Shown in pieces: positions 45,393-57,564 of a DNA stretch of 64,000 nucleotides (positions are counted from its first letter, which is position 1; every line of letters starts with the position of its first letter). Position numbers and translations under genes: made by a program. The notes under the pieces were generated by a model that saw only the letters and a program-made list of their open reading frames with translations, made no database searches and was not told where the DNA came from. The stretch is taken from positions 2,914,001 to 2,978,000 of the forward strand of contig NZ_FSRM01000001.1 of NCBI RefSeq assembly GCF_900141745.1, in the 5' to 3' direction. The DNA comes from Paraburkholderia phenazinium (GTDB lineage Bacteria; Pseudomonadota; Gammaproteobacteria; Burkholderiales; Burkholderiaceae).

Positions 45393-46463
45393 TCACTGCC
45401 CATGCGCCGGTGGCCTGCTGCACACCTGGTGGTAGCGGCGCGCCATCGCATCGAGCGGCAGCGGCTTGATGCGCGAGGCCTGGCCCGCACATCCGAACGC
45501 CTCGAAACGTTCGATGCAAAGCGCGCTCGCGGCCGCCGTCGCCGCCTTCAACGCGGCGCGCGGATCGAACTCCGAGCGGGCATTGGCCAGCGACTTGCGC
45601 ATTGCGCCGCTCATCGCGAGCCGGATGTCGGTATCGATATTGACCTTGCGCACACCATGCGCAATGCCGCGCTGAATTTCTTCGACGGGCACCCCGTACG
45701 TCGTGGGAATCTCGCCGCCGTATTCGCGGATCACCGCGAGCCACTCCTGCGGCACCGACGACGAGCCGTGCATCACGAGGTGAGTGTTCGGAATCCGCTC
45801 GTGAATCTCGACGATCCGGTCGATGGCAAGAATGTCGCCTGTTGGTTCACGGCTGAATTTATAGGCGCCATGCGAGGTGCCGATCGCAATCGCCAACGCG
45901 TCGACGCTGGTCGCCTCCACGAAAAACTGTGCCTCGCGCGGATCGGTGAGCAGCTCGTCGCGCGAGAGTTGCCCCTCGGCGCCGACGCCGTCCTCTTCGC
46001 CCGCCGCGCCGGTTTCGAGCGAACCGAGACAACCCAGCTCACCTTCGACAGATACACCCACCGCATGCGCCGCCTCGACAACCCGGCGGCTCACGTCGAC
46101 GTTGTACTCGTAGGCAGCGGGCGTCTTCTGGTCCGGCAACAGGGAGCCGTCCATCATCACCGACGTAAAGCCCGAGCGGATCGCCTGCTGACACACCGCC
46201 GGGCTCGCACCATGATCCTGGTGCAGCACGAGCGGGATATCCGGATGCGCCTCGAGCGCGGCGAGCACCAGATGACGCAGGTACGGTTCACCCGCATACT
46301 TGCGGGCGCCCGCCGACGCCTGCAGGATCACCGGGCTCGCGGTCGCCTCGGCGGCCCGCATGATCGCCTGGATCTGCTCCATATTGTTGACGTTGAACGC
46401 GGGCACGCCGTAGCCGTGCTCGGCCGCGTGGTCCAATAGTTGCCGCAGTGCGATGAAGGCCAT
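45393..46463 (-). CDS. cbbA: Class II fructose/sedoheptulose bisphosphate aldolase
   Basis: A 356-residue zinc aldolase of the Calvin cycle. Visible: [14 protein letters not shown], the catalytic HQDHG with zinc-binding His, [13 protein letters not shown] followed by an acidic loop, GTSHGAYKF and [10 protein letters not shown], and [15 protein letters not shown] precedes the start at 46463; the longer frame runs into cbbT. It is the last gene of the cbb operon. Confidence 0.96.
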   Translation of the reverse strand: MAFIALRQLLDHAAEHGYGVPAFNVNNMEQIQAIMRAAEATASPVILQASAGARKYAGEPYLRHLVLAALEAHPDIPLVLHQDHGASPAVCQQAIRSGFTSVMMDGSLLPDQKTPAAYEYNVDVSRRVVEAAHAVGVSVEGELGCLGSLETGAAGEEDGVGAEGQLSRDELLTDPREAQFFVEATSVDALAIAIGTSHGAYKFSREPTGDILAIDRIVEIHERIPNTHLVMHGSSSVPQEWLAVIREYGGEIPTTYGVPVEEIQRGIAHGVRKVNIDTDIRLAMSGAMRKSLANARSEFDPRAALKAATAAASALCIERFEAFGCAGQASRIKPLPLDAMARRYHQVCSRPPAHGQ

Positions 46464-46518
46464 TGCAAACTCCTCGAAGTCGAATCGAATCGGATCAGCT
46501 CGCCGCGTGGGCGCCTGT

Positions 46519-48603
46519 TCATGTCGATGGCGCCAGTTGCGCGCATTGCACGACGCGGATGGCTTCATCCACCACCGCCTGCACGGTCAGATTGAAATGC
46601 TTGAACAGCGCGGCAGCGGGTGCGGACTCGCCGAACGTATCGATGCCCACAACTCCGCCTTCGAGGCCCACGTATTGCCGCCAGAACGCGCGAACCCCCG
46701 CCTCGACCGCAATGCGCGGCACGCCTGGCGGCAGGACCGCGTCGCGCCAAGCGCCGGACTGGCGGTCGAACACGCTGGTGGACGGCATCGACACGACGCG
46801 CGCGGCGATACCGGCTTCGGCCAGCGGTGCGATGGCGTCGAGCGCAAGGGACACTTCCGAGCCGGTGGCGAGCAGGACAACGCGACTTTGCGCCGACGCA
46901 TCCGCCCAGTCGCGCAAGACATACCCACCCCGCGCGACCGCCTCGATCTGCTCGCCGCTGCGCGCGGCGAACGGCAGATTCTGGCGGCTCAGCAGCAGGC
47001 ATGACGGTCCGCCGCGCTCCGCTGCACAGGCCCACGCCTGCGCAGTTTCGACGGTGTCGCACGGGCGCCAGACGTCGAGCCCCGGAATCAGCCTCAGACT
47101 CGCCGCATGTTCCACCGACTGATGCGTCGGCCCATCTTCGCCGAGGCCGATCGAGTCGTGCGTGAACACAAAGATCGAACGGAGCTTCATCAACGCAGCC
47201 ATACGCAACGCGTTGCGCGAATAATCGGAAAACGTGAGGAAGGTGCCGCCGAACGGGATATAGCCACGATGCAGCGCGATGCCGTTCATGACCGCGCTCA
47301 TGCCGAACTCGCGCACGCCGTAGTGCAGATAGTTGCCCCCTTGCAGGCCGCTATCGTCCGCGTGGACGTCGACCGCTCCTTTCCAGTTGGTCAGATTCGA
47401 GCCGGTCAGGTCCGCCGAGCCGCCCAGCAATTCCGGCAACGTCCGGGCGAGCGCGGTGATCGCCTGCTGCGAGGCCTTGCGTGTCGCAATCGACTCCGCG
47501 GCGCCGTCTGCGTCGCGCAACATCGCGCGGACCGCATCGTGCCACTGCGCGGGCAGCGTGCCTTGCGCCCTGCGCTCGAACTCAGCGGCTTCATGCGGAT
47601 AGTGCTTACGATAGGCTTCGAATCGCTTCGTCCAGTCGCTTTCAGCAGTGGCGCCCCGCTCGCCGGCGTTCCAGAGCGCATGGACCTCGGCCGGCATCGC
47701 AAACGGCGGATGCTCCCAGCCGAGCGCGCGTCGCGTGTTCGCGGCTTCATTGGCACCGAGCGGCGCGCCGTGCACATCGTGCGTCCCTGCTTTCGATGGC
47801 GACCCTTTGCCGATCACCGTCTTGCAGCAGATCAGCGTCGGCCGGCCCGCCGTGCGCGCAGCACACAATGCCCGATCGACCGCCTCGACGTCGTGTCCAT
47901 CCACGTCACGCTCGACGTGCCAGCCGTAGGCCGCAAAACGCGCCGGCGTGTCGTCGCTGAACCACTGCGCGACGTGGCCGTCGATCGAGATGCCGTTGTC
48001 GTCGTACAGCACCGTGAGCTTGTCGAGCTTCAACGTACCGGCGAGCGAGGCCGCCTCGTGCGAGATGCCTTCCATCAGGCAGCCGTCTCCGGCAAAAACG
48101 TAGGTGCGGTGATCCACGACCGCATGGCCGGCCCGGTTGAATTCACGCGCGAGCAGCGCCTCGGCGAGCGCCATGCCAACCGCATTGGCCAGTCCCTGCC
48201 CGAGCGGCCCCGTGGTCGTTTCCACGCCGGGGGTGACGCCCACTTCAGGATGCCCCGGCGTTTTGCTGTGCAATTGCCTGAAGCGCCTGAGTTCGTCGAT
48301 CGGCAGGTCGTAGCCGGTGAGATGCAGCAGTCCGTACAACAGCATCGAGCCATGCCCGTTCGACAGCACAAAGCGGTCGCGATCGGGCCACGCAGGATTG
48401 CGCGGACTGTGTTTCAGATGGCGATCCCACAGCGCGACGGCGATCTCGGCCATGCCGAGCGGCATGCCCGGATGACCCGATCTAGCCGCTTCGACCGCAT
48501 CGATCGCGAGCATGCGCAGCGCGTCGGCCATCAGGCGGGTCGCCGCGGCTGCAGGTGTTACGGGTGCTGCCGATGTTGCGATGGATTTTGCGACGGTACT
48601 CAT
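46519..48603 (-). CDS. cbbT: Transketolase
   Basis: A 694-residue thiamine-diphosphate enzyme. Motifs: [12 protein letters not shown], the ThDP motif [13 protein letters not shown] with YDDN, HGAPLG, and the pyrimidine domain [16 protein letters not shown]. It rearranges sugar phosphates in the reductive pentose phosphate cycle. It lies between cbbP and cbbA. AGGAGA precedes the ATG. Confidence 0.97.
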   Translation of the reverse strand: MSTVAKSIATSAAPVTPAAAATRLMADALRMLAIDAVEAARSGHPGMPLGMAEIAVALWDRHLKHSPRNPAWPDRDRFVLSNGHGSMLLYGLLHLTGYDLPIDELRRFRQLHSKTPGHPEVGVTPGVETTTGPLGQGLANAVGMALAEALLAREFNRAGHAVVDHRTYVFAGDGCLMEGISHEAASLAGTLKLDKLTVLYDDNGISIDGHVAQWFSDDTPARFAAYGWHVERDVDGHDVEAVDRALCAARTAGRPTLICCKTVIGKGSPSKAGTHDVHGAPLGANEAANTRRALGWEHPPFAMPAEVHALWNAGERGATAESDWTKRFEAYRKHYPHEAAEFERRAQGTLPAQWHDAVRAMLRDADGAAESIATRKASQQAITALARTLPELLGGSADLTGSNLTNWKGAVDVHADDSGLQGGNYLHYGVREFGMSAVMNGIALHRGYIPFGGTFLTFSDYSRNALRMAALMKLRSIFVFTHDSIGLGEDGPTHQSVEHAASLRLIPGLDVWRPCDTVETAQAWACAAERGGPSCLLLSRQNLPFAARSGEQIEAVARGGYVLRDWADASAQSRVVLLATGSEVSLALDAIAPLAEAGIAARVVSMPSTSVFDRQSGAWRDAVLPPGVPRIAVEAGVRAFWRQYVGLEGGVVGIDTFGESAPAAALFKHFNLTVQAVVDEAIRVVQCAQLAPST

Positions 48604-48649
48604 CGAAGCTCTCCTTGCACGAAATCAACCCACCATGCAGCGCGGCGCC

Positions 48650-49522
48650 TCAGGCGCGCGAGCGCCGGTCGATCAGTTGCAGAATCATCGGTGTGAAAAT
48701 CAGCTGCATCGCGAGGCCCATCTTGCCGCCTGGCACCACGATCACATTCGGCCGCGACATGAACGAGTCGTGCAGCATCGTCAGCAGATACTGGAAGTCG
48801 ATCCCCTTCGGCCGCGCGAAACGGATCACGACGAAGCTCTCGTCCGGCTGCGGAATCTCGCGGGCGGTAAACGGATTCGACGTGTCCACGGTCGGCACGC
48901 GCTGGAAGTTCACATGCGTGCGTGAGAACTGAGGACAGATATAGTTGACGTAGTCAGGCATGCGCCGCAGGATCGTATCGACCACGGCCTCATGCGAGTA
49001 GCCGCGCATGGTCTGGTCACGATGCAGTTTCTGGATCCATTCGAGATTGATGATCGGCACGACGCCGATCAGCAGATCCGCATGCCGCGCGATGTCGATG
49101 CTGTCCGTCACCGCCGCCCCGTGCAGGCCTTCATAGAACATCAGATCGGTGTCCGGCGTCACCTCCTCCCATGGCGTGAAGGTTCCGGCGTCCTGCTTGT
49201 AGAGCCGCGTTTCGGGCTCGTCGTGCACATAGTGGCGCAACTTCCCGGTGCCGCTTTCTCCATAACGGGCGAAGAGCGCCTCGAGTTCTTCGAGCAGATT
49301 CGCTTGCGGCCCGAAATGGCTGAAGTTCGGCGCGCCATCCCGCTCGTGCTGTTTCATGGCTTCGCGCATGCCGTTGCGGTCATAACGATGAAAAGCGTCG
49401 CCTTCGACGATCTGCGCGTTGATCTTTTCGCGCCGGAAAATATGGGTAAAGCTCTTCATCACAGTCGTGGTGCCGGCGCCGCTCGAACCGGTCACCGCGA
49501 CGATCGGGTGTTTGCTTGACAT
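48650..49522 (-). CDS. cbbP: Phosphoribulokinase
   Basis: A 290-residue proteobacterial-type kinase making ribulose 1,5-bisphosphate. P-loop: GSSGAGTTT near residue 13. EGDAFHRYDR, FYEGLHGA and KLHRDQTMRGYSHEA follow. No regulatory Cys pair of the plant type is seen. I start at MSSKHPIVAV (49522) with CGGAGA upstream. Confidence 0.97.
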   Translation of the reverse strand: MSSKHPIVAVTGSSGAGTTTVMKSFTHIFRREKINAQIVEGDAFHRYDRNGMREAMKQHERDGAPNFSHFGPQANLLEELEALFARYGESGTGKLRHYVHDEPETRLYKQDAGTFTPWEEVTPDTDLMFYEGLHGAAVTDSIDIARHADLLIGVVPIINLEWIQKLHRDQTMRGYSHEAVVDTILRRMPDYVNYICPQFSRTHVNFQRVPTVDTSNPFTAREIPQPDESFVVIRFARPKGIDFQYLLTMLHDSFMSRPNVIVVPGGKMGLAMQLIFTPMILQLIDRRSRA

Positions 49523-49541
49523 GCGTTTGTCTCCGGATGAT

Positions 49542-50639
49542 TTAAGCCGTGAAGCCGGGCAGAAACAGCGAGCGCCGGCTAAAGAGCGGTGACGTGAAGG
49601 GTCGATCCTCGCCCCGGTCGTATTCACCGTGATAGCGTTCGATGCGCTCCACCTCGTTCTTCGAACCGAGGATCACCGGCACGCGTCCATGCAGCGTGCG
49701 CGGCACGACGTCGAGAATACGTTCGCGCCCGGTGATCGAAAGACCGCCGGCCTGTTCGATCAGGAAGCTCATCGGGTTGGCTTCATACAGCAGCCGCAAG
49801 CGCCCTTCCATGGCCGGTATTTTCGAGTCGCGCGGGTACATGAACACGCCGCCGCGCATCAGGATGCGATGCACCTCGGCAACCATCGATGCGATCCAGC
49901 GCATATTGAAGTCGCTTGCACGGCAACCGCTGCGTCCGTCCTTGCACTCCTGTACGTAGCGGCGCACCGGCGGTTCCCAGAAGCGTTCGTTCGACGCATT
50001 GATGGCGAATTCAACCGTGTCTTCTGGAATGCGAATGTTCGAATGCGTGAGCACGAAGTTGCCGATGTCGCGCTCCAGCGTAAAGCCATGCGTGCCGTTG
50101 CCGACCGAGAGCACGAGCATCGTCGAAGGCCCGTAGACGGCGTAGCCCGCTGCGACCTGCTCGCGGCCCGGCTGCAGAAACGCGGACTCGCCCACCTGCG
50201 CCTGCGAATCCGCCGGGTTTTCATTGCGCAGCACCGAAAAGATCGATCCCACCACGCCGTTGATGTCGATATTCGACGAACCGTCGAGCGGATCGAAGGC
50301 AAGCAGATAGTCGCCGCGCGGATAGCCCGGCGGAATCGGGTAGACCGCCTCCATTTCCTCGGACGCCATCGCCGCGAGCAGTCCGTCCCATTCGCATTGC
50401 TGCACGAAGATCTCGTTGGTCGCGACATCGAGCTTCTTCTGCTCCTCGCCGTGCGTGTTGACGCTATGCGCGGAGCCGTAGTGGCCGCCAAGCGCGCCTT
50501 TGGTGAGCATCGCGGAGATCGACTTGATCGCCGCGGCCACGTCGATCAGGAGCGCCGAAAGGCCCGCGTTCTGCGCTCCAGGCTGGCGGTCGAGCGTGTC
50601 GATCAGGAACTTCGAGAGGGTCGTACGTCCGTCTTGCAT
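49542..50639 (-). CDS. cbbF: Fructose-1,6-bisphosphatase class 1
   Basis: A 365-residue enzyme, part of Calvin-cycle regeneration, possibly also acting on sedoheptulose bisphosphate. Metal-site motif: [13 protein letters not shown]; also [12 protein letters not shown] and the substrate-binding YVQECKDG. It lies 19 bases before cbbP and after cbbX in the operon. Confidence 0.96.
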   Translation of the reverse strand: MQDGRTTLSKFLIDTLDRQPGAQNAGLSALLIDVAAAIKSISAMLTKGALGGHYGSAHSVNTHGEEQKKLDVATNEIFVQQCEWDGLLAAMASEEMEAVYPIPPGYPRGDYLLAFDPLDGSSNIDINGVVGSIFSVLRNENPADSQAQVGESAFLQPGREQVAAGYAVYGPSTMLVLSVGNGTHGFTLERDIGNFVLTHSNIRIPEDTVEFAINASNERFWEPPVRRYVQECKDGRSGCRASDFNMRWIASMVAEVHRILMRGGVFMYPRDSKIPAMEGRLRLLYEANPMSFLIEQAGGLSITGRERILDVVPRTLHGRVPVILGSKNEVERIERYHGEYDRGEDRPFTSPLFSRRSLFLPGFTA

Positions 50640-50666
50640 GGCGATCTCCTGAGGGATGGTTTTCGT

Positions 50667-51626
50667 TTAGCCTGGCGGCGCCAGCACGGCGCGCGTCGCA
50701 TGAGAGGACGCAGGCACCCCGTCGTTTGCCGCGGGCGTTTCGGCGAACACACGGCTCCCGCGAATGTCGGCGGCCGCAATCAGGGTGAGCGCGGCGGCGT
50801 CGATGGCCGCGCCGTCCCGCATCGCCGTGGCGAACAGGCGATTGGCCTGACGCAGCCGCGAACGGTCGAGCGCATTGCGCACCGAACGGGCGTTAGCAAA
50901 ATTCGGCTGGCGGGTGCGCAGCGCGAGATAGTCCGCGAAAGCGCGGCGCGCGTCGGCGTCGAAGCGGTAATGCATCGTCGCGAGCATCCGCTCGGCGATG
51001 TCGAGCAGTTCCGCGTCGTCGTAGTCGGGAAACGTGATGTGATGCGCAATCCGCGAACGGAAGCCCGGATTGCTCTCGAAGAACACTTCCATGCGCGCCG
51101 CGTAGCCAGCGAGAATCACGACGAGATCGTCACGCTGGTTTTCCATGGTTTGCAGCAGGATCTCGATCGCCTCCTGACCATAGTCGCGTTCGTTTTCCGG
51201 GCGATACAGGTAATACGCTTCGTCGATGAACAGCACGCCGCCCATCGCGCGCTTCAACACCTCGCGCGTTTTCGGCGCGGTATGGCCGATGTACTGACCG
51301 ACCAGGTCGTCACGCGTCACCGAAACCAGATGATTGCGGCGAATGTAACCCAGCCGGTGCAGCACTTCGGCCATGCGTAGCGCGACCGTGGTCTTGCCGG
51401 TGCCGGGATTGCCGGAGAAGCACATATGCAGGGTCGGCGCGCCGCCTGCTAGGCCGAGCGAAGCGCGGGCCCGCTCGACGAGCAGATGGGCCGCGACCTC
51501 GCGAATGCGGGTCTTCACCGGGGCGAGCCCGACCAGATCGCGATCGAGTTCGGCCAGCACGTCGCCGATGCCGGAGTCGCGATAGAGCGCGGCGAGATCG
51601 ACATTGGGCACCTGGGCGCAGTTCAT
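50667..51626 (-). CDS. cbbX: RuBisCO activase CbbX
   Basis: A 319-residue AAA+ protein remodelling inhibited red-type RuBisCO. Walker [11 protein letters not shown] near residue 72; Walker [12 protein letters not shown]; sensor region [11 protein letters not shown]. The start lies three bases after the cbbS stop. Its presence fits form IC RuBisCO. Confidence 0.96.
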   Translation of the reverse strand: MNCAQVPNVDLAALYRDSGIGDVLAELDRDLVGLAPVKTRIREVAAHLLVERARASLGLAGGAPTLHMCFSGNPGTGKTTVALRMAEVLHRLGYIRRNHLVSVTRDDLVGQYIGHTAPKTREVLKRAMGGVLFIDEAYYLYRPENERDYGQEAIEILLQTMENQRDDLVVILAGYAARMEVFFESNPGFRSRIAHHITFPDYDDAELLDIAERMLATMHYRFDADARRAFADYLALRTRQPNFANARSVRNALDRSRLRQANRLFATAMRDGAAIDAAALTLIAAADIRGSRVFAETPAANDGVPASSHATRAVLAPPG

Positions 51627-51629
51627 CTT

Positions 51630-52058
51630 CTAGCGCCCCGGTACATATCGCTCACCCGAGGGCCGGTCGCCCGCATAGCCGGACAGCCCGTAACGCTGCA
51701 CACGTCCCACCCCGTCCTGGCGCGTGAGGCGAAAGCCCGGCTCCTCGTCCGGGCGGTTGACGATGAACGACAGACGCATCGTCTCGAAGCCGCGCACCGA
51801 ATCGAAGGCGTTGATCTTGATGTAGTGCTGCGGCCGCGCCGCGCGGCACGCCTTCACTTCCTGCAACACGCCGGCCGCATCGTGCAGATCGAACATCGGC
51901 AGGCCCCACATTTCCCAATAGGTGTTGCGCGGATGCGGATCGTCGGTGTACTCGACCGAACAGGCCCAGCCCTGGCCCAGCGCGTAGTCGATCTGCAAGC
52001 TGATCTCCTCGTCGGTCAGTTCCGGCAAGAAGGAAAACGTACCCTGTGTAATGCGCAT
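51630..52058 (-). CDS. cbbS: RuBisCO small subunit, red type
   Basis: A 142-residue small subunit: [19 protein letters not shown] start, [18 protein letters not shown], and a C-terminal extension (about 30 residues) typical of red-type enzymes, where it forms a central beta barrel. It lies 129 bases after cbbL. GAGG precedes the ATG. Confidence 0.97.
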   Translation of the reverse strand: MRITQGTFSFLPELTDEEISLQIDYALGQGWACSVEYTDDPHPRNTYWEMWGLPMFDLHDAAGVLQEVKACRAARPQHYIKINAFDSVRGFETMRLSFIVNRPDEEPGFRLTRQDGVGRVQRYGLSGYAGDRPSGERYVPGR

Positions 52059-52187
52059 GACGTACCTCGCTGATGAATGCATCGATCGGAAACGGCGCCA
52101 ACGGTTTTCCGCGCAGTGCGGCTGCACTGCTACCGGACCGCATTGAGAAACCTTGAATACCCGCTACCCGCTCTGGATAGCCGCCGC

Positions 52188-53762
<1,575 letters not shown>

Positions 53763-53795
53763 TCACTGAGAATTCACGATTTCATTTGGCAGACT

Positions 53796-53809
53796 TAACC
53801 GATCCGTTA
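53796..53809. promoter_or_regulatory. Dyad TAAC-N6-GTTA, possible CbbR operator
   Basis: An AT-rich symmetric element about 110 bases upstream of the cbbL ATG. LysR regulators bind such partial dyads near the -35 to -75 region. The spacing differs from a clean T-N11-A box, so this is a candidate only. Confidence 0.3.
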
Positions 53810-54065
53810 TCGATTGCACAACGCGAAGCGATTTTTCAACACATGCGCGAACGATCGATGGAGAATGATCTGCATGGGATCGGCGAGCACCGGGTGACAG
53901 GAGAACAGAGCCGTGCTGCCCGGCATGGAACACTTTGCTGCATTCCCGGAACAGTGCGCGGCGCGAGCGCATCGTACTGCGCACACCGTGGTCGCACCGG
54001 CGCAATTCGGCAAACGCTGCATTGCGGCGCGCCCACAAGTCGCTTGTGCCAGGTCATCGAAAACC

Positions 54066-54080
54066 CGGCATGGAGCTTGC
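54066..54080 (+). promoter_or_regulatory. Sigma-54 promoter candidate for pqqA
   Basis: CGGCATGGAGCTTGC has GG and GC ten bases apart and a consensus TTGC -12 box; the -24 box (CGGCAT) is weaker. The identical 15 bases occur just before fhcB (59673). Transcription would begin about 70 bases before pqqA. Confidence 0.5.
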
Positions 54081-54159
54081 GTAGTCACCAACGCCAATGA
54101 AGTCCGGCATCACGCCGGGCCGACGGCACAACGCTGTACAACACATGGAGGAAACACGT

Positions 54160-54234
54160 ATGCAATGGACGACTCCGAGCTACACCGATATACGTCTTGG
54201 TTACGAAATCACGATGTACGTCGCTACGCGTTAA
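54160..54234 (+). CDS. pqqA: PQQ precursor peptide
   Basis: A 24-residue peptide starting [20 protein letters not shown]. Glu16 and Tyr20 are in the E-x3-Y arrangement that PqqE crosslinks to build PQQ. Strong ribosome site (GGAGGAAA) before the ATG. The coenzyme serves XoxF and the second PQQ dehydrogenase. No pqqB, C, D or E is in the window; the next gene is DUF447, so this is an isolated pqqA placed in the C1 island. Confidence 0.93.
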   Translation: MQWTTPSYTDIRLGYEITMYVATR

Positions 54235-54242
54235 GCCCGCCC

Positions 54243-54261
54243 GGGCCGCGACACGCGGCCC
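54243..54261 (+). repeat. Hairpin after pqqA
   Basis: A perfect 8-bp GC stem (54243-54250 with 54254-54261) with a three-base loop, nine bases after the pqqA stop. No T-run follows. It may limit read-through into DUF447, so that the precursor is made in excess. Confidence 0.5.
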
Positions 54262-54333
54262 TTCGGCGGATTTGCGGTAATCCCTGACTAACCGGCCGGC
54301 TTTTCGGCGCTGCCAGGACACGCGTTCCCATCC

Positions 54334-54933
54334 ATGATCCACGAAACGATCGTCACCACAGCAGCGTGCGATGGCCGTCCTCATATCGCGCCCATGGGGG
54401 CCCGTTACGAGGACGACTTCGTCATCCTCTCGCCGTTTCGCCCGTCGGTCACGCTCGACAATATCGTCGCGTCGCGGGCTGCAGTGCTGAACTTCACCAC
54501 CGACGTCCGTATCTTCGCCGGCTGCGTCACGCATTGCGCGTGCGACTGGCCCACCGTCGCCGCCAGCTGTGTGGCGAGCATCAGGCTCGCCGGGTCGCTG
54601 GCGCACGCTGAACTCGAACTCGACGAACTGCGCGACGACAGGGAGCGCCCGGTGCTGCGCATGAAATGCGTGCACCGCGAAAACCATGCGCCGTTCACCG
54701 GTTTTAACCGCGCCCAGGCCGCGGTGGTAGAAGGCGCGATTCTCGTGAGCCGGCTTTTCATGCTGCCGGCCGACAAGGTGGACCGCGAAATGGCCTACCT
54801 GCAGATCGCCATCGACAAAACCGCCGGCGATGCCGAACTCACCGCCTGGGGGTGGCTCACCGCCGCGATCGCGCGGCATCGCGAGAGCCTCGAATCTTCC
54901 GGCGGTTCAGCCGCCGAACTCATAGCGCACTAG
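54334..54933 (+). CDS. DUF447 family protein of C1 clusters
   Basis: A 199-residue protein of the DUF447 family, a flavin-reductase-like split barrel found in methanogens and H4MPT bacteria. Segments: IHETIVTTAACDGRPHIAPMGARYEDDFVILSPF, VLNFTTDVRIFAGCV and HRENHAPFTGFNRAQAAVVEGAILVSR. It probably acts in H4MPT or methylofuran synthesis; the reaction is unknown. It lies 99 bases after pqqA and 27 bases before mfnB. Confidence 0.85.
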   Translation: MIHETIVTTAACDGRPHIAPMGARYEDDFVILSPFRPSVTLDNIVASRAAVLNFTTDVRIFAGCVTHCACDWPTVAASCVASIRLAGSLAHAELELDELRDDRERPVLRMKCVHRENHAPFTGFNRAQAAVVEGAILVSRLFMLPADKVDREMAYLQIAIDKTAGDAELTAWGWLTAAIARHRESLESSGGSAAELIAH

Positions 54934-54960
54934 TCTGTCCCGCCTTTTCGGAGAATATCG

Positions 54961-55704
54961 ATGACCGCATTGCTCGCGAGCGTCCGCTCGGACGACGAAG
55001 CATTGGACGCCGCTCGTGCCGGCGCCGAACTGATCGACCTGAAGGAGCCGAACGCGGGCGCGCTCGGCGGCCTGTCGATCGGCGACATCACGCATATCGT
55101 CCGCCAGCTTCGCGCCTGCTATCCAGTCAAGCCGATTAGCGCAACGATTGGCGACGTGCCGGCGGACGCGCTCGATGAAATCGCCACCCGTGTTATCGAA
55201 GTCAGCGACGCAGGCATCGACTACGTGAAAGTGGGTGTGGCGCCCGGTCCGTCTGCACGACGCTGTCTCGAACAACTGGCCAATCTGCCGGCTGCGGTCG
55301 TGCCGGTGCTGCTGTGTGACAGCGGCATGGAAAGCGAACTGGTCGCCTATACGGCCACGCTCGGTTTTGTCGGCGTGATGTTCGACACCGCCGGCAAGGA
55401 CGGCCGCACACTGTTCGATTACGTGGATGGCGATTCGCTCGCGCAATGGCTGCGGCTCACGCGCGAGCGCGGCGCGATGAGCGGCATCGCCGGCTCGCTC
55501 GGCTGGGCGCAGTTCGAGCAGATCCGGGCGCTCGCGCCGGACGTGGCGGGTTTTCGCACGGCACTATGCGTCGATGGAAGGCGCTCGCGACTCGATCCGC
55601 AACGCGTGGCGCAATGGGCCACCGCACTGCACCGTCCTGCTGGAGAGACAAGCGGCGCGCTCGCCGCGGCGAACACCCAGGCCTCCGGCGCGGCACGTCT
55701 TTAA
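54961..55704 (+). CDS. mfnB: (5-formylfuran-3-yl)methyl phosphate synthase (MfnB, DUF556)
   Basis: A 247-residue TIM-barrel enzyme that forms the furan ring of methylofuran from two glyceraldehyde 3-phosphates. Conserved start LLASVRSDDEALDAARAGAELIDLKEPN with the Lys of DLKEP, GALGGL, SATIGDVP and DYVKVGV. GGAGA precedes the ATG. It indicates that methylofuran is made here for the Fhc complex. Confidence 0.88.
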   Translation: MTALLASVRSDDEALDAARAGAELIDLKEPNAGALGGLSIGDITHIVRQLRACYPVKPISATIGDVPADALDEIATRVIEVSDAGIDYVKVGVAPGPSARRCLEQLANLPAAVVPVLLCDSGMESELVAYTATLGFVGVMFDTAGKDGRTLFDYVDGDSLAQWLRLTRERGAMSGIAGSLGWAQFEQIRALAPDVAGFRTALCVDGRRSRLDPQRVAQWATALHRPAGETSGALAAANTQASGAARL

Positions 55705-55779
55705 TGCACCTGATTGCCCGCAAGCCGTTGCCTCGCACCCAGGATGCCGCAAAAGACCGCGCAGCAATAGGCACGAATA

Positions 55780-56370
55780 CTAGATCACCGGGATGTTCAG
55801 CAGCCGGTCGCGCATCAGCGCGACATTGTCCTTGTTGAACATCTCGACCACGTAATTGGCCTCGATCACATGATCGACGAAACGGCGGTCGACTACGCCC
55901 GTGGCCGCCAGCGTCTCGAGCCGCTCGTTCTCCGAGATGGCGCATGACTTCACCACGATCAACCGCTCGGCGTTGAGCATGGTCGAGAGCCATGCGGCGA
56001 GGCTGTCGGAGGTGGTGTCCCAATTGCTCATCGCGTCCGGCGTGTCGCGCATCAGCGAGGTCGGCACCCACACTGCCACGCGGCCGTCGCGCAGCGCGCG
56101 GCGGATCTTCGCCTCACTCGAGGCGAGCACGAGTTCAGGCAAGATCCCTTGCATGAGAATCGCGTATTGCGTCATGGCAAGCAGACACATGTTGTGCGCG
56201 GCGAGATCGTCGAAGCGCCACTCGCTCTGGTATTGCCGCACCTTGTCCGCGAAATCGCCGCCACCGGGCACGATGACGACGCGCCCGCCCCCCACCTCAC
56301 ATAGCTCGACGAGCCACTTGCGAAGCATCGGATCGTGACTCAGGCTGCCCCCGATCTTGACCACCCACAT
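55780..56370 (-). CDS. mfnE: Amino acid kinase-type protein, MfnE-like
   Basis: A 196-residue amino-acid-kinase-fold protein: WVVKIGGSLSHDPML, VVIVPGGGDFADKVR, and WDTTSDSLAAWLS. In methanogens MfnE phosphorylates the aminomethylfuran phosphate intermediate. Here it follows the mfnF-like gene on the same strand, so the same role is likely. It lies 39 bases after that gene and converges on mfnB. Confidence 0.75.
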   Translation of the reverse strand: MWVVKIGGSLSHDPMLRKWLVELCEVGGGRVVIVPGGGDFADKVRQYQSEWRFDDLAAHNMCLLAMTQYAILMQGILPELVLASSEAKIRRALRDGRVAVWVPTSLMRDTPDAMSNWDTTSDSLAAWLSTMLNAERLIVVKSCAISENERLETLAATGVVDRRFVDHVIEANYVVEMFNKDNVALMRDRLLNIPVI

Positions 56371-56409
56371 GATCGTTGTCCTCTTCCGCGCGTTTCCGCT
56401 CGTTTCCCT

Positions 56410-57564
56410 TCAACTGCTCAAGGCCGCCCGCGCTGCTCCGCTGCGGCTGGCATCACCGGCGTCCCAGTGGCGAGTCGCCGCAAGCAGCGCTATCGCCACA
56501 CTCGGCGCGCACGTTGCGGCCCAGTCCGACCGGTTCGCCGGCACACCCGCCAGCGTGCCGAAATCGATGTACGCGCGTGGCGCTTCACTGGCTTCCATAC
56601 TGGCCAGCGCCGCCGCGAGAAAGCGTCCACACCCTGCGCCGACCAGCGGTGCGGCGGCGAGCTCAGGGTGAGCCGCCGTCACGCGCGCCAGATTGGCGCC
56701 GATCTCGCGCAACTGCAGTTCGCGCCAACGCAGCGCGAACCCGCGCCATTCGCCGGAACCCGCTTCATGGGCGTCCCGGCCAATCATCCGCGCGAGCCGC
56801 GTGCGGCTGGCTGCTTCCGTCTTCGGTCCCTGGTCGGCGCTCGGATACAGGTCGTAGTGCGGCGCCAGTTCGCCCGTGAGGCGGTAAACGTCCGCCGTGG
56901 TCGCAAACCATTCGTTCATCACGTTGACGGTCTCCCCAGCGAACTCGATGCGCTGGGCGAGGCCGCACAAAGGCGTGCGCACCACGCCCTGGTACACGAG
57001 TTCGCCGGTGGCGAGCCGCCCGGCATCCGTCGCAGCACGCGCGACGACGCCACCGCCGGCGATCGGAATGATGTCGGTGGTGGTACTGCCAATGTCGATC
57101 AGCAGCGCATCGGGTACGCGCGACGCGATCCAGCTCGCGGTGGCCAGCCAGTTCGCCGAGGCGACACTGCGCCAACCGTCCGCGCAGGACTGCGGCGTGA
57201 GCCAGCCGGCGTCGCCCGCGTAGAAACGCAAGCGCGGCCCGAGCCGCTGCGCGAGCGCAGCAGCGATGGCCTGCACGCCATGCGCGCGGTCCTCGAAGAG
57301 GTCGACCATCTCCCCGGTCATCGTCACCGCGTGCAGCGCGGCGTCAGTCCGGGCGGCCGGCCAGCGCTCGAAGACAAGGTCGATGGTTCGCTCGAGATGG
57401 TCGAGGCCCTGCCATAGCGGACAAGCCCACTGCGCGACATCGAGCACCGCGCCCGCGGCATCGGCCATCGACACCTTCACGTGCGCGCCGCCGACATCCC
57501 AGCCGAATACGGCCGCGCCATCCGCCGTAGCGACGCTTGCATCGGCGCCGAACCCGGCGCTCAT
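56410..57564 (-). CDS. mfnF: Hydantoinase A-like protein of H4MPT organisms, MfnF-like
   Basis: A 384-residue ASKHA-type protein: FGWDVGGAHVKVSMAD phosphate-1 loop, LIDIGSTTTDIIPI second loop, GELVYQGVVRTPLCGLA, and GAGCGRFLAAALA. It matches the group annotated as H4MPT-linked C1 transfer protein. In methanogens MfnF joins the furan and the tyramine-glutamate part of methanofuran. The ATG at 57564 overlaps the mfnD-like stop by four bases. Confidence 0.78.
   Translation of the reverse strand: MSAGFGADASVATADGAAVFGWDVGGAHVKVSMADAAGAVLDVAQWACPLWQGLDHLERTIDLVFERWPAARTDAALHAVTMTGEMVDLFEDRAHGVQAIAAALAQRLGPRLRFYAGDAGWLTPQSCADGWRSVASANWLATASWIASRVPDALLIDIGSTTTDIIPIAGGGVVARAATDAGRLATGELVYQGVVRTPLCGLAQRIEFAGETVNVMNEWFATTADVYRLTGELAPHYDLYPSADQGPKTEAASRTRLARMIGRDAHEAGSGEWRGFALRWRELQLREIGANLARVTAAHPELAAAPLVGAGCGRFLAAALASMEASEAPRAYIDFGTLAGVPANRSDWAATCAPSVAIALLAATRHWDAGDASRSGAARAALSS

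Noticed and set aside
54085..54879. Long minus-strand open frame opposite DUF447
   Set aside because: It is an antisense shadow of the DUF447 gene and covers pqqA; composition and low-complexity protein argue against coding.
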